Shown piece after piece: positions 1-10,242 of a DNA stretch of 64,000 nucleotides; the stretch's first letter is position 1; every line of letters begins with the position of its first letter. A program made the translations under genes and the position numbers. The notes below the pieces were generated by a model. That model saw only the letters and a program-made list of their open reading frames with translations. It did not search any database and was not told the DNA's origin. Source of the stretch: Candidatus Neomarinimicrobiota bacterium. GTDB taxonomy: Bacteria; Fidelibacterota; UBA2242; B5-G15. Location of the stretch: assembly GCA_017656425.1 (NCBI GenBank), contig JACDNV010000005.1, positions 122,546 through 186,545 of the forward strand, written 5' to 3'.

Positions 1-87
1 AGAAAAGTAGAAAAAATAGGTTGGCTCGAAGGGAAAGTAGATAAGCTATCCCAGATGAAAGATGATGGAAGATTTAAAATGGGGTAG
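1..87 (+). CDS. C-terminal fragment of an unknown protein, cut by the window edge
   Basis: Frame 1 is open from the first base to a TAG at 85-87 and reads as a lysine-rich, charged C-terminus ending FKMG. Twenty-eight codons are too few to assign a family. Its end overlaps the end of the GIY-YIG gene on the opposite strand by about 40 bp, so if both are real they are convergent. It could also be chance open sequence. Confidence 0.3.
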   Translation, partial: RKVEKIGWLEGKVDKLSQMKDDGRFKMG

Positions 88-339
88 CTTTATCTTAAGA
101 TTTTTTAATTTTTTTCTAAGCCAGATGTTTCCAACAAAACTTTTAAGATACATTTCTCTTTTAAAAGCAGAAGATCTGTTATGGTATGATTCGGTATAGA
201 TAATTTTAAATGGTCTATGAGGTTTAGTTGATCTGACTTTACCTTTATTATGTTCTTTTAATCTTTTTTCTAGGTTTGCGGTATGTCCAATATAATGATA
301 GTTATCTTTAAGACTTTTTAAGACATAAACTTTAAACAT
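46..339 (-). CDS. GIY-YIG nuclease-superfamily protein (UvrC-like small form)
   Basis: A 97-residue single-domain protein of the small GIY-YIG family. The signature is visible as YVLKS near residue 5, YHYIGHT about 15 residues later and LEKRLKEHNKGK after that, followed by a basic stretch (STKPHRP), IIYTES and the R/E-containing helix KREMYLKS. These match the GIY-YIG beta strands, the catalytic Arg helix and the Glu metal ligand. An upstream in-frame start exists, but it lies inside the tRNA-Ser gene and adds sequence unlike the family, so the ATG at 337-339 is chosen. That ATG is only 3 nt from the tRNA 3' end on the same strand and has no ribosome-binding site. Small stand-alone members are common in candidate-phylum genomes; the substrate is unknown. 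Confidence 0.8.
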   Translation of the reverse strand: MFKVYVLKSLKDNYHYIGHTANLEKRLKEHNKGKVRSTKPHRPFKIIYTESYHNRSSAFKREMYLKSFVGNIWLRKKLKNLKIKLPHFKSSIIFHLG

Positions 340-342
340 AAG

Positions 343-426
343 CGGAGGCGGAGGGACTCGAACCCCCAAGTCCTTACGGACGGCGGTTTTCAAGACCGCT
401 GCCTTACCAATTAGGTCTACGCCTCC
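343..426 (-). tRNA. tRNA-Ser (anticodon TGA)
   Basis: Read on the minus strand, the 7-bp acceptor stem pairs GGAGGCG (420-426) with CGCCTCC (344-350). The anticodon stem is GCGGT/ACCGC around the loop CTTGAAA, giving anticodon TGA. A long variable arm with a GTCC/GGAC stem is typical of class II serine tRNAs, and the T arm contains GGTTCGA. The discriminator base is G, as expected for tRNA-Ser. CCA is not encoded. Confidence 0.95.
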
Positions 427-431
427 GTTTT

Positions 432-459
432 AAAATACCATCAAAATTTATATTTTCAA
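432..459 (-). promoter_or_regulatory. Candidate promoter of tRNA-Ser(TGA)
   Basis: On the minus strand a TTGAAA -35 box (454-459) and a TATTTT -10 box (432-437) are separated by 16 bp. The -10 box ends 5 nt before the tRNA 5' end, a sensible distance. The surrounding DNA is AT-rich, so chance matches are possible. Confidence 0.4.
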
Positions 460-672
460 TAGATTTACAAGATTCACTGACTTTCTTCGAAAGTCCACTA
501 CGAGATACTTGATGCTTAATTTATAACGTAAAAACTACTACTCCGGTTTCAAAATTGCGTGAAAATTTATTTAAAAAATATGATGCAAACAATATTGATT
601 CATTATTAATTGTATTTGCTTTTCAAAATAATTAATTTTGCGGTGCTTATTGGGATGTTTTGACTTATTGAT

Positions 673-764
673 GGAGAGGTGGCCGAGTTGGCTTAAGGCG
701 CTCGCCTGCTAAGCGAGTTTCCCGAGTAATGTCGGGAACCCGGGTTCGAATCCCGGCCTCTCCG
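673..764 (+). tRNA. tRNA-Ser (anticodon GCT)
   Basis: Acceptor stem GGAGAGG/CCTCTCC, D arm with GGCCGAGTTGGCTTAAGGC, anticodon stem CTCGC/GCGAG around CTGCTAA (anticodon GCT), a long class II variable arm with CCCGA/TCGGG complementarity, T arm with GGTTCGAATCC and discriminator G. CCA is not encoded. It lies about 250 bp from the other serine tRNA and on the other strand. Confidence 0.96.
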
Positions 765-869
765 CAAAAATTTTTATCCACATTGCTTAAATCTAAATAA
801 GAAAAATACTATTCTCAGATAAAATTTTTATAATGATAAAACGATAATCAGGTTGATTGCAGGAAGTAT

Positions 870-1340
870 TTAGCTATTCAAAATCATTATACTAAAATTC
901 AATATTGATGCAAAGGAAACCCACAATAAATACGGTAGGAGTAGATATGTTGTGATAGTGCTGATTTTGTTAAAAATTACTATTGTAGCTATTATTGCTA
1001 TCCAGAGAAGAACAATATCGATAAATGCTAACATCGGGTTTTTCAATATAAAGAAGAAAAAAGGCCAAAATAGATTTAGTATTAGTTGTATTGCATAAAT
1101 CAGTAGCGCAGGTTTGAATAGTATTTCGGTTTTGTTTTGCCAGATTAAAAAGAATGCAATTCCCATAAGGGTGTAAATAGTAGTCCAGGCGATTGGGAAT
1201 GCCCAGGAGGGAGGATTAAATGATGGTTTGTTCAATGTCGTATACCATTCTCCAAGTCCTTTTGAGGTAAAAATACTACCGACTATCATTATAATGAATG
1301 GGATTGCCACTGAAACTAAAAATTTTAAATAAACTTTCAT
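870..1340 (-). CDS. tspO: TspO/MBR family protein
   Basis: A 156-residue, five-helix integral membrane protein of the TspO/peripheral benzodiazepine receptor family. The family signature between helices 1 and 2 is plain: GEWYTTLNKPSFNPPSWAFP at about residues 30-49, then IAWTTIYTLMGIA. The length is typical. TspO proteins bind porphyrins and related ligands and modulate tetrapyrrole or stress responses; the ligand here cannot be read. It stands alone, with a degenerate ABC gene upstream and a tRNA downstream, so no operon partner suggests a specific role. Confidence 0.9.
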   Translation of the reverse strand: MKVYLKFLVSVAIPFIIMIVGSIFTSKGLGEWYTTLNKPSFNPPSWAFPIAWTTIYTLMGIAFFLIWQNKTEILFKPALLIYAIQLILNLFWPFFFFILKNPMLAFIDIVLLWIAIIATIVIFNKISTITTYLLLPYLLWVSFASILNFSIMILNS

Positions 1341-1415
1341 CTTTTCCTCAACTGATTAATTGAATTTTAATAAGCCAGATATAATATATAAAAAATTTTG
1401 AAATATGTAATAAAC

Positions 1416-1745
1416 TTAATTCCAATTCCGATTTATATCCTTAATAGATTTTCTTAATTTTATAGGAATATCAGGGTCAAGACCAATTGTAGGTTCATCA
1501 AGAATAAGTAATTTTGGATCGTTCAGTAGCGACTTTTCAATAGGTAGTTTTTACTTATTTCTTATAGTGAGTTTATCAAAACGTGTATTGATATATTTCT
1601 CAAGCGGATATTTGATTTTCTTTCTGGTTTCATTATTATTTAATACGTATATCTATGAATAAAGTTTAAAAATTTTATAAACAGTTTCTTATAAGTTTTT
1701 AATAACCCTTTTTTAGGAACATTACTATCTTTAAATTCAGAATAT
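1416..1745 (-). pseudogene. Decayed ABC-transporter ATP-binding protein
   Basis: Fragments of one ABC ATPase can be read on the minus strand in shifting frames. From about 1745 to 1640 there is VPKKGLLKTYKKLF, like the region just after the N-terminal strand in drug/ABC-2 type ATPases. Around 1560-1640 there is KYPLEKYINTRFDKL. From 1416 to 1545 there is LLNDPKLLILDEPTIGLDPD, an unmistakable Walker B with its preceding LLNDPK and following D-loop. Walker A, the Q-loop and the LSGGQ signature are missing, and stops or frame changes separate the fragments. This accounts for most of the 440-bp gap between tspO and the TPR gene. No permease remnant was recognised. Confidence 0.75.
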
Positions 1746-1783
1746 TTTTTATATTAAAACTACATATTTAAATTACTAAAACT

Positions 1784-2386
1784 CTAAGCTATACCTGTAT
1801 TTCTTAATTTTTCTTCCCATGCGGAGAATTCTTCAGGAAATTTTTTATAATTATTATCAAACCAGGTTAATATCTCTTCATCGTAATATCCACCTTTATT
1901 GAATCTTTTATCAAAATCTTCAAAGTCAATACCCATTCTAATAGCCAGTATATAGAATCGTGCTCCTATATTGTCGGAGAGATTTGAATTCAAGAGTTTT
2001 CTAAAAATATCAAGAGCTTCATCCTTGTACTGATCTCCCCACAATATTATTGCTTTTGTAAGGATTGCTCTGATAATGTGTCTGTTTAGAAGGTTTGCCC
2101 AGCTTAAAATATCAGGCCAATTTCCATTTTTATCGGTTATCAGGTCAATAGCGGTTGTGTATGCCTTATCCAGTAGATTGTCGGCATCGTCAAAATTTCC
2201 CTCGTGCAGATATATCTCAAATAATAACAGGTATGGGTCAAGAAATTGAGGATCGAGTTTTATCATATTTTTCAAGCTATCTTTGACTTTGGATATTTCA
2301 AGGTTATCAATGTTGTCTAAGAGATTGTAGTACTCCTCCATTAATTGATGTGGTTTATCCACATATTCTCTCTTTGTTTTGGGCAT
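1784..2386 (-). CDS. Soluble TPR-like helical repeat protein
   Basis: A 200-residue acidic protein with no signal peptide or membrane segment. Paired amphipathic helices are readable, for example around DPYLLLFEIYLHEGNFDDAD (residues ~50-70) and later DEALDIFRKLLNSNLSDN. These have the small/large residue spacing of tetratricopeptide repeats. The C-terminal half contains a WFDNNYKKFPEEFSAWEEKL segment. I do not recognise a named family. An AGGAGG-like site precedes the ATG. The gene is followed at a short distance by the CPBP protease on the same strand. A scaffold or adaptor role is a guess from the fold only. Confidence 0.7.
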   Translation of the reverse strand: MPKTKREYVDKPHQLMEEYYNLLDNIDNLEISKVKDSLKNMIKLDPQFLDPYLLLFEIYLHEGNFDDADNLLDKAYTTAIDLITDKNGNWPDILSWANLLNRHIIRAILTKAIILWGDQYKDEALDIFRKLLNSNLSDNIGARFYILAIRMGIDFEDFDKRFNKGGYYDEEILTWFDNNYKKFPEEFSAWEEKLRNTGIA

Positions 2387-2408
2387 ATTATCCTCCTTTT
2401 AATGTAAA

Positions 2409-3116
2409 TTAAATGAAAATTAAAATAATGTCATAAAAAGCATGTGAGTAGGCGGCTACAGAATATCCACGCGATATGTATAGAATTGAAAGGTACAGCC
2501 CCGAGAAAAATCGTAAAGCAAATGTTTTTAACTGGAACGTATCACCATGAAAGCCGATATAATGAAAGCAGGAAAAGATAAAAGACGATAGAATAATCGA
2601 AAGTATAAGACTTATATATCTTTGGAATCTCAAAATCTGGTTAAAAAAAAATACAAATCCAGTAATGAAAACTACTCTAAATAGGAATTCCTCGTACACT
2701 CCTGCGCCAGCTGCGAGTATTAGGTTTAACCTTTTATTCAAATTAAGTGATATATCGAATTGAGCAATTTTTGAGAAAATCAGGTATAAAAGGACAGCAT
2801 AAATTGCTGACTCTAATAAAACAAGCGGAAAGTAATAAAATCTAAAATTCAATCTGGTATTTTCTTTGGAGTAGAAATAGTAGCTTATAACTAAAATAAT
2901 TAGAATTAGAAGCCCTATTGAATAAAAACCGTATATGTTAAAAAGCGAAAATAACTGTTTAAAAATTACATCAGCTCCATTTCTTAAACCAGTAATATCT
3001 GAGTGATTTAAAAAAATAATTGAAATTTCATAAAAAATGATTAGTGGTGTAGCAGTGAGAAAACTAAAAAATGGAATTCTTGTGGCTTTATTATATTCCG
3101 TAATTTTTTCTAACAA
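2409..3116 (-). CDS. CPBP family intramembrane metalloprotease
   Basis: A 235-residue polytopic membrane protein of the CAAX-protease/bacteriocin-processing (CPBP, Abi) family. The three family motifs are present: EE-x-x-x-R as YEEFLFR with E142, E143 and R147, F-H-x-x-x-F as FHYIGFH with H185, and an H in a late helix (SHAFYD, H225). These residues form the glutamate/histidine intramembrane active site. Around seven hydrophobic segments are visible. The start codon lies 1 nt beyond the stop of lepA on the same strand, so it is probably transcribed ahead of lepA. Bacterial substrates are mostly unknown. Confidence 0.88.
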   Translation of the reverse strand: MLEKITEYNKATRIPFFSFLTATPLIIFYEISIIFLNHSDITGLRNGADVIFKQLFSLFNIYGFYSIGLLILIILVISYYFYSKENTRLNFRFYYFPLVLLESAIYAVLLYLIFSKIAQFDISLNLNKRLNLILAAGAGVYEEFLFRVVFITGFVFFFNQILRFQRYISLILSIILSSFIFSCFHYIGFHGDTFQLKTFALRFFSGLYLSILYISRGYSVAAYSHAFYDIILIFI

Positions 3117-3117
3117 C

Positions 3118-4908
<1,791 letters not shown>

Positions 4909-4915
4909 AAGATTT

Positions 4916-5500
4916 TTATCTATATAGTTTATTTTTTTTGATAAAATCGTAAACCTTTTCAGTTACAAGATATTTAATATCCAGACCTTTTTTAACCATT
5001 TCTCTTATCATTCGAGATGATATGTCTATCAGAGGAGTTTTTAAAAATATTGATTTTTCCCTATATTCCTTTTTTACCTGAGATAATTCAAATCCTGGGC
5101 GAGGGAAAACAACCACAGTCGACTTGTTTAATATCTCCATAGGTGACTTCCAAATATTAAACTCAACAATGCTGTCAGAACCGATGGCAAAAAAAAGTTC
5201 ATCTTTTTTTAATTTATATTTTTCTCTTATCTGGTTAATTGTATCTATAGAGTAGGAGACACCTTTTCTTTCTATTTCAATTAGTGAAACTTCAAATTTA
5301 GGATTGTCATCTATAGATAAATGAAGCATTTTTATTCTTTTTTCTGAATCGGTAATATTTCTATCCACCTTATGTGGTGGAATGTAAACTGGTATAAAAA
5401 GTACTTTTTCTATTGTTAATGAATTTATTAATGACTGAGCAAGAATAAGGTGACCTATGTGTGGGGGATCGAAAGTCCCTCCGAATATAGCAATCCTCAT
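4916..5500 (-). CDS. nadD: Nicotinate-nucleotide adenylyltransferase
   Basis: A 194-residue nucleotidyltransferase that forms deamido-NAD from nicotinate mononucleotide and ATP. The N-terminal GGTFDPPHIGHL carries the (T/H)xGH nucleotide-binding motif, and the C-terminal SSRMIREM matches the ISSTxIR motif, followed by VTEKVYDFI, typical of NadD rather than CoaD. The length is normal. Its ATG overlaps the stop of bamD by 4 bp, so translation is probably coupled. Confidence 0.95.
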   Translation of the reverse strand: MRIAIFGGTFDPPHIGHLILAQSLINSLTIEKVLFIPVYIPPHKVDRNITDSEKRIKMLHLSIDDNPKFEVSLIEIERKGVSYSIDTINQIREKYKLKKDELFFAIGSDSIVEFNIWKSPMEILNKSTVVVFPRPGFELSQVKKEYREKSIFLKTPLIDISSRMIREMVKKGLDIKYLVTEKVYDFIKKNKLYR

Positions 5501-6285
5501 TTACCTTTTTTATTTTGCCTCTCTATTTTTTTCAATTCTTTGTCATAATTTCTTTTTAATATTGATATATAGTTTTTTAATTTCTCATTTTCGTTGTTAT
5601 TATATTTTGCTAATATTTCTTTGTACTTATCAAATTCTTTTAATTTTATATAACACAGAGCTCTCCCGAGCTCTGCGTCATCAGCCCAATCGGTATCATA
5701 GTATTTCTCAAGTAAATCATCAAAATAAATCAGTGCCGAGTTATACTCCTGAAATCTTATATAAAATTTCCCTGTTTCATACAGCTTACGAGCCAATTTA
5801 TTTCTTAATTTGTGAATGTATTTTTCTGCTTCTTTACATAATTCACTTTCGGGATATGTATCAATAAAATCCTGAAATGCGAATATTGCTTTCTTGGTGT
5901 ATTCCTGATCCAGCTGAAAATGTGGCGATAGTTTATAGTATGCATATCCTATTTTAAAACTTGCTTTTTCAATATATTCGCTATTAGGAAATCGTATGGT
6001 TAGCTCCTCATATTCATTTATTGCAAGAAGGAACTCTTTTTTATTTAAGTATGCTTCACCGCTATAAAATTTCGCATCATCAGCATATTCACTTCCTGGA
6101 TAATTCAGTAGAATAATATCGAAGGTGCTAATCGCTTTTTCCCATTTTTTATTTTTGAAGTATTTCATACCCTGGTCAAAATAATCCTTATCACTCTTAG
6201 CAATTAATTCTTTTTGTGAGGAACAGTCGGTAGCCAGAGCTGCTATTATAATTATTATCATCGGTAATAATATGTAATATTTCAT
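5497..6285 (-). CDS. bamD: BamD/YfiO-like outer-membrane assembly lipoprotein (TPR)
   Basis: A 262-residue protein with a hydrophobic N-terminus ending in a cysteine at about residue 21 (ALATDC), followed by five or so TPR-like hairpins: QGMKYFKNKKWEKAISTFD, SGEAYLNKKEFLLAINEYE, and others with the PxSxxxxxA pattern (YPGSEYADDA, FPNSEYIEKA, YPESELCKEA). This pattern and order are those of BamD, which helps insert beta-barrels into the outer membrane. The residue before the cysteine is Asp, not the usual small residue, so lipidation is likely but not certain. The C-terminus is a lysine-rich helix. It overlaps nadD by 4 bp. Confidence 0.85.
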   Translation of the reverse strand: MKYYILLPMIIIIIAALATDCSSQKELIAKSDKDYFDQGMKYFKNKKWEKAISTFDIILLNYPGSEYADDAKFYSGEAYLNKKEFLLAINEYEELTIRFPNSEYIEKASFKIGYAYYKLSPHFQLDQEYTKKAIFAFQDFIDTYPESELCKEAEKYIHKLRNKLARKLYETGKFYIRFQEYNSALIYFDDLLEKYYDTDWADDAELGRALCYIKLKEFDKYKEILAKYNNNENEKLKNYISILKRNYDKELKKIERQNKKGK

Positions 6286-6301
6286 TTTTATTAGGCACCT
6301 T

Positions 6302-7201
6302 TTAAAAAGTAAAATATAACCTTATTCCCCTTATTGGGTTCCTGTAAGCGTAATTGGTAATGAGTGCAGCGTTTACTGAAACTTTTTTCCTTTCCTTTGC
6401 TTCAGCGTGTTTTGCCGTTATCAATGCATCAAATGCACTTATGATATGATTGAACATAACAACCGATACGATATTAGTTGCGGTTTGCAGTGTTTTGTTT
6501 GCATCCCACCTCATTGATAAATATTTATCTCTATTTGGACTGACGATAATGGTATCTGGCTGTTGATTGTAATCGCGAAAATCATCCCATCCCGAGGCAA
6601 ATTGGTCGTATTTACCGATATTTTCGTAATATTCATCAGTTTTAACAGGAGAGAATTTATCATCAACAATAAGTTGTTCCCATTCAGGTAGATATTTATC
6701 TAATGAATCATCTATAGCTATGTATTCCTTATTATTTTCTCTGTTCAGTATCCATATAAAATGAGATTCACTTTTTGTGTCCCTTAAACCTGTTAATTCA
6801 TTCTCAAGTCCCCATAGATACCATCGTTTCAAATCCCAGTGTTCATCAGCAAATTTTTTGTATTTTTTTATCAGGTTGTTACCTTTTTTTGTATAGGAGT
6901 AATACATAGCCCAGAGAGCAGCCTCAGTTCCTGCAAATATTACTGCTTTAATCTTAGAGCCAACATATAGCTCTCCAGCGCCAGGTAGAACTAAAGACAT
7001 CAAAAAAGCTCTCTGGACTTTTTTGGTGTAAAAGAAACTGGTGTCTTCTTCGTTCTCAACTTGACTATATTTCATAGTGGCAATTAATTTATCTTTCTCA
7101 ATAGAGGAAGAAAAAATAGAATTAGTCTGGGATAAGGCTATATTTGACAAGAATAATGTTAAAATGATTAAAAGACAAAGAATTTTAAATGTTTTATTCA
7201 T
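6302..7201 (-). CDS. Secreted/membrane protein with DUF5683-like region
   Basis: A 299-residue protein with a cleavable-looking signal peptide (hydrophobic residues 6-22, then ALSQT). Near residues 65-95 is AFLMSLVLPGAGELYVGS followed by a hydrophobic helix with GTEAALW. This resembles the LPGxGQxY motif of DUF5683-type proteins found near cell-envelope genes in Bacteroidetes and relatives. The middle is charged with many aromatic residues. Its C-terminus IRLYFTF resembles an outer-membrane strand. It lies between bamD and the peptidase/barrel gene, with short gaps on both sides, so an envelope role is likely. The molecular function is unknown. Confidence 0.65.
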   Translation of the reverse strand: MNKTFKILCLLIILTLFLSNIALSQTNSIFSSSIEKDKLIATMKYSQVENEEDTSFFYTKKVQRAFLMSLVLPGAGELYVGSKIKAVIFAGTEAALWAMYYSYTKKGNNLIKKYKKFADEHWDLKRWYLWGLENELTGLRDTKSESHFIWILNRENNKEYIAIDDSLDKYLPEWEQLIVDDKFSPVKTDEYYENIGKYDQFASGWDDFRDYNQQPDTIIVSPNRDKYLSMRWDANKTLQTATNIVSVVMFNHIISAFDALITAKHAEAKERKKVSVNAALITNYAYRNPIRGIRLYFTF

Positions 7202-7212
7202 AGTTTCCTCCT

Positions 7213-10200
7213 TTAAATTCCAAAGTCAACAGTAAAGTAGAATCTTAGTTTTTTTCCATATTCTTGTTTTTTTGTTCCCTCTTGCCAAATAACTTTGTCA
7301 AAACCATAAGCAAAGTCAAAAGTTAAAGATAAAGGATATGAATAAAAAGAAAAACCACTAAGTATCAACTGTACACCAATATCCTTTTTGAAGCTATTTA
7401 GCCAGTTTGAAATAACTCCTTTAGCATTTGATATAAACTTTGAGAACGTCAAATTAGAGTACCCGGGCACACTGTTCCATGCATTCCCTGCTTCTGTATA
7501 TATTCCGAAAAACGCGTTGCTTATACAAAAGGATGGTATTTGTATACTTTTTTGTCTGAATATCGGGGTTTTGAAATAATAATGTATAGTGAAAAGATTT
7601 CTTCCCTCGATACTATAGTATGGATAACCTTTTAGACCTGGAATACTCCCTGCAAAAAAATAGAAAAATGAGTTAACGTCGTATTTAGATATCCATCCTG
7701 CCTGCCATCTAATAGTATTTGTTATTTTTTTCTTCTTGAATGGTTTAAAATATAATTTCCCCTCAGTAAATATCATCCAATAGTAATTTGGGGTGAATTC
7801 TTCTTTTAATGTTCCAAAATCCTCGTATATACCAAAACCATTAATAAAATGATCATAGTTGCGGGCTATATCGATTCTTAACTCCAGCCCTTCTTCTGGA
7901 TTAGTGGTAGAATTAACAACAGGAACTACCTTTCTATAAGTAGTTTCTAATTTGAAGTTTAATCCCCTATAATATCGGTACGAGAAAGGTCCGAGGTTCA
8001 GGTCTTCTTCAGGTACATATTCAAGAATTGATACTCTGTATACAGAATAAATCGTTTTCAAATCCATTCTTATAATGCGACTGAATGGCTTTGTTATTCC
8101 TATATTCAATTCACTCAAGTTGAACTTGTATTTTGAAATAACCCTATAAGAATTGTAAAGTTTTTCAGAGGATATTACATTTCGGGTCATATTATAAATT
8201 TCAATATACCAGGTAGGTTTCCATTTTCTGTATTCAAAGATAAATGCAAGATCCCTATCTTTCTTTTTATTCATTGCAAAGATTCCCATAACCGACATTT
8301 TTTCAAGAATTTCCGACGAGTAGAAGTAACTACCGGGTTTTAGTGTACCGTAATCGACAATTAATGTTGGAATAAAGAAAAAATTTGAAAACTGATGCTC
8401 GTATTTTCTATAGTTGTGACTTGAGCTGCTATTTATTACGTAAAGGGTAGGAATTTTTTCGAGGTAATTTGTATATGTTATTAGATTAGTATCGATTGAA
8501 TTTGGTATCCTCATATAACCTATTTTGAATTTAGAGTTTTCATAAAGAGAATATACAAGCTCCCCTTTTTCATTAACACTTGGCATGAATGCTCCGCCAG
8601 TAACATTTGTAATAACTTCTTCTTTATTATCAATAAGTGATTTGCGATATATATTAAAAATTCCAGTTTTATCACATGAGTAATAAAGCCATTTGCCATC
8701 ACGGCTAAAATATGGGTCACGTGTATCATATTTATGTGAATTAAAATTATATATTGTGCTGTCTATAAAACTATAAATTAGGATATCCCTACCATGTGTG
8801 GTTAGTATATCAAAAGCAATTTTTTCTTCATCAGGTGACCACGCAATATTAAAAAGCTGCTCCCCATTATTAAAGTTGGTTAATTGATGTTCTTTTTTAT
8901 TTTCCATATCTAATAGAACTATATTAGACGTTCCATCTTTCCCTGTTATAAAGGCAATTTTTTTCCCATCGGGTGAGACAGAAGGATTATATGCCCTTCT
9001 CCATTTTGTAATTTGCTTCTCTTTCTTTTTTTTGATATCGTAGGAATAAATATCGTAATAAATAGAACCGTATTTGTTTGGCTTACTTTTTTTTGTGTAA
9101 TACAAAACTTTACCATCCTTCGTAGCTGAAACTCTGGATGTTACATTGGGTAGAATTAATTTCTCTTTTTTATCTTTTAAATCATAAGAGTAGAGAGATG
9201 TAAGTGACATGTAATCTCTACCTTTATTTGAAAGGTAGTAAATAGTTGAATCGTTTATCCATTCAGGATATATCTGACATGTGCCAGTATTAATGATGAT
9301 CTCTCCCTTTTTTTCATTTTCTTTTATAACCTGTAAACGTTCATGATAATATCTATTTAAATAGTCTTTCCATTCTTCGTATATTTCTCCTCCTGTTTTC
9401 CCAGTGATTTTCTTAAATGCAGAATTAATGGATAGATGTTTTATACTTCTCATTTCTTTAAATACTTTTGCGGGAACATCATCCCCGTATTTATCAATTA
9501 TGTAGCTTGTCAGGGAAAAACCCTGATTATAGACACTTTCATTCCCTGTCCCTTCATATCCAAAATGATTCATATAATCGAAGGAGAGAAGATTATTATT
9601 TGTCACTCTATCACGTAGTATCATATCTCTATGGGAATCCCAAAAATCGTTCGGGCAATCCCTGTACATATATTGAGCTACTCCCTCTGCAAGCCACATA
9701 GGTATAATAACTCCGGGGAGTGGATATAAAGCCATTACGTATGGATATCCGTAAATAACATCTTCTCTTTTTTCATCTTCATATGAATATATCTGAAAAT
9801 ATGCACCTGGCACTTTTCTCGTAAATTTCATTGATGCCTGTAATGAAACTATATGTGTAAACTCATGGGTTACAACATCCCATAACCAGTTATGACTTCC
9901 ACGCAGGATAAAGTCAAGTGGTGTAGCCCAGATTAGAATTTTGTTGTCATAGTAGTATGCTGCACCATTTGAATAATCATCTGTATCTTTTATTATTATA
10001 TGGGTTTTACTATCTGGTTCATAGTTATAGAATTGGGTTACAGGAATATAAATCTTTTCCGCTATTTCTGCTACTCTATTAGCTGTCCATTCGGCTCCAT
10101 TATGATAATGTATAAGAAAATGCTCTGTTTCGATTGTGTACCATTTTAGCTCTGGATGATTAAACTCTTCCTGAGCTGATAGAAATTGCGTCAGGAAAAA

Positions 10201-10242
10201 AACCGATATCAGAATTATTGGAATACATGTTTTCAACTTCAT
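7213..10242 (-). CDS. Secreted gluzincin peptidase + PD40 beta-propeller + Omp85-like barrel fusion
   Basis: A 1009-residue protein with a signal peptide (cleavage near LSAQ, residue 24). Residues ~30-290 form a peptidase-MA-like domain with intact zinc motif H126-E127-F-T-H130 and a third ligand E186 in MWLAEGVAQY. Residues ~310-600 contain TolB/PD40-type propeller blades, for example PSVSPDGKKIAFI, IAWSPDEEKIAF and PYFSRDGKWLYY. The last ~370 residues are aromatic-rich alternating strands, with GLKGYPYYSIEGRNLF and YTEAGNAWN, like the end of Omp85/BamA-family barrels. The C-terminus FYFTVDFGI fits a final outer-membrane strand. The start overlaps the stop of the upstream M6-like gene by 4 bp, so the two are translationally coupled. 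Substrate unknown. Confidence 0.8.
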   Translation of the reverse strand: MKLKTCIPIILISVFFLTQFLSAQEEFNHPELKWYTIETEHFLIHYHNGAEWTANRVAEIAEKIYIPVTQFYNYEPDSKTHIIIKDTDDYSNGAAYYYDNKILIWATPLDFILRGSHNWLWDVVTHEFTHIVSLQASMKFTRKVPGAYFQIYSYEDEKREDVIYGYPYVMALYPLPGVIIPMWLAEGVAQYMYRDCPNDFWDSHRDMILRDRVTNNNLLSFDYMNHFGYEGTGNESVYNQGFSLTSYIIDKYGDDVPAKVFKEMRSIKHLSINSAFKKITGKTGGEIYEEWKDYLNRYYHERLQVIKENEKKGEIIINTGTCQIYPEWINDSTIYYLSNKGRDYMSLTSLYSYDLKDKKEKLILPNVTSRVSATKDGKVLYYTKKSKPNKYGSIYYDIYSYDIKKKKEKQITKWRRAYNPSVSPDGKKIAFITGKDGTSNIVLLDMENKKEHQLTNFNNGEQLFNIAWSPDEEKIAFDILTTHGRDILIYSFIDSTIYNFNSHKYDTRDPYFSRDGKWLYYSCDKTGIFNIYRKSLIDNKEEVITNVTGGAFMPSVNEKGELVYSLYENSKFKIGYMRIPNSIDTNLITYTNYLEKIPTLYVINSSSSHNYRKYEHQFSNFFFIPTLIVDYGTLKPGSYFYSSEILEKMSVMGIFAMNKKKDRDLAFIFEYRKWKPTWYIEIYNMTRNVISSEKLYNSYRVISKYKFNLSELNIGITKPFSRIIRMDLKTIYSVYRVSILEYVPEEDLNLGPFSYRYYRGLNFKLETTYRKVVPVVNSTTNPEEGLELRIDIARNYDHFINGFGIYEDFGTLKEEFTPNYYWMIFTEGKLYFKPFKKKKITNTIRWQAGWISKYDVNSFFYFFAGSIPGLKGYPYYSIEGRNLFTIHYYFKTPIFRQKSIQIPSFCISNAFFGIYTEAGNAWNSVPGYSNLTFSKFISNAKGVISNWLNSFKKDIGVQLILSGFSFYSYPLSLTFDFAYGFDKVIWQEGTKKQEYGKKLRFYFTVDFGI

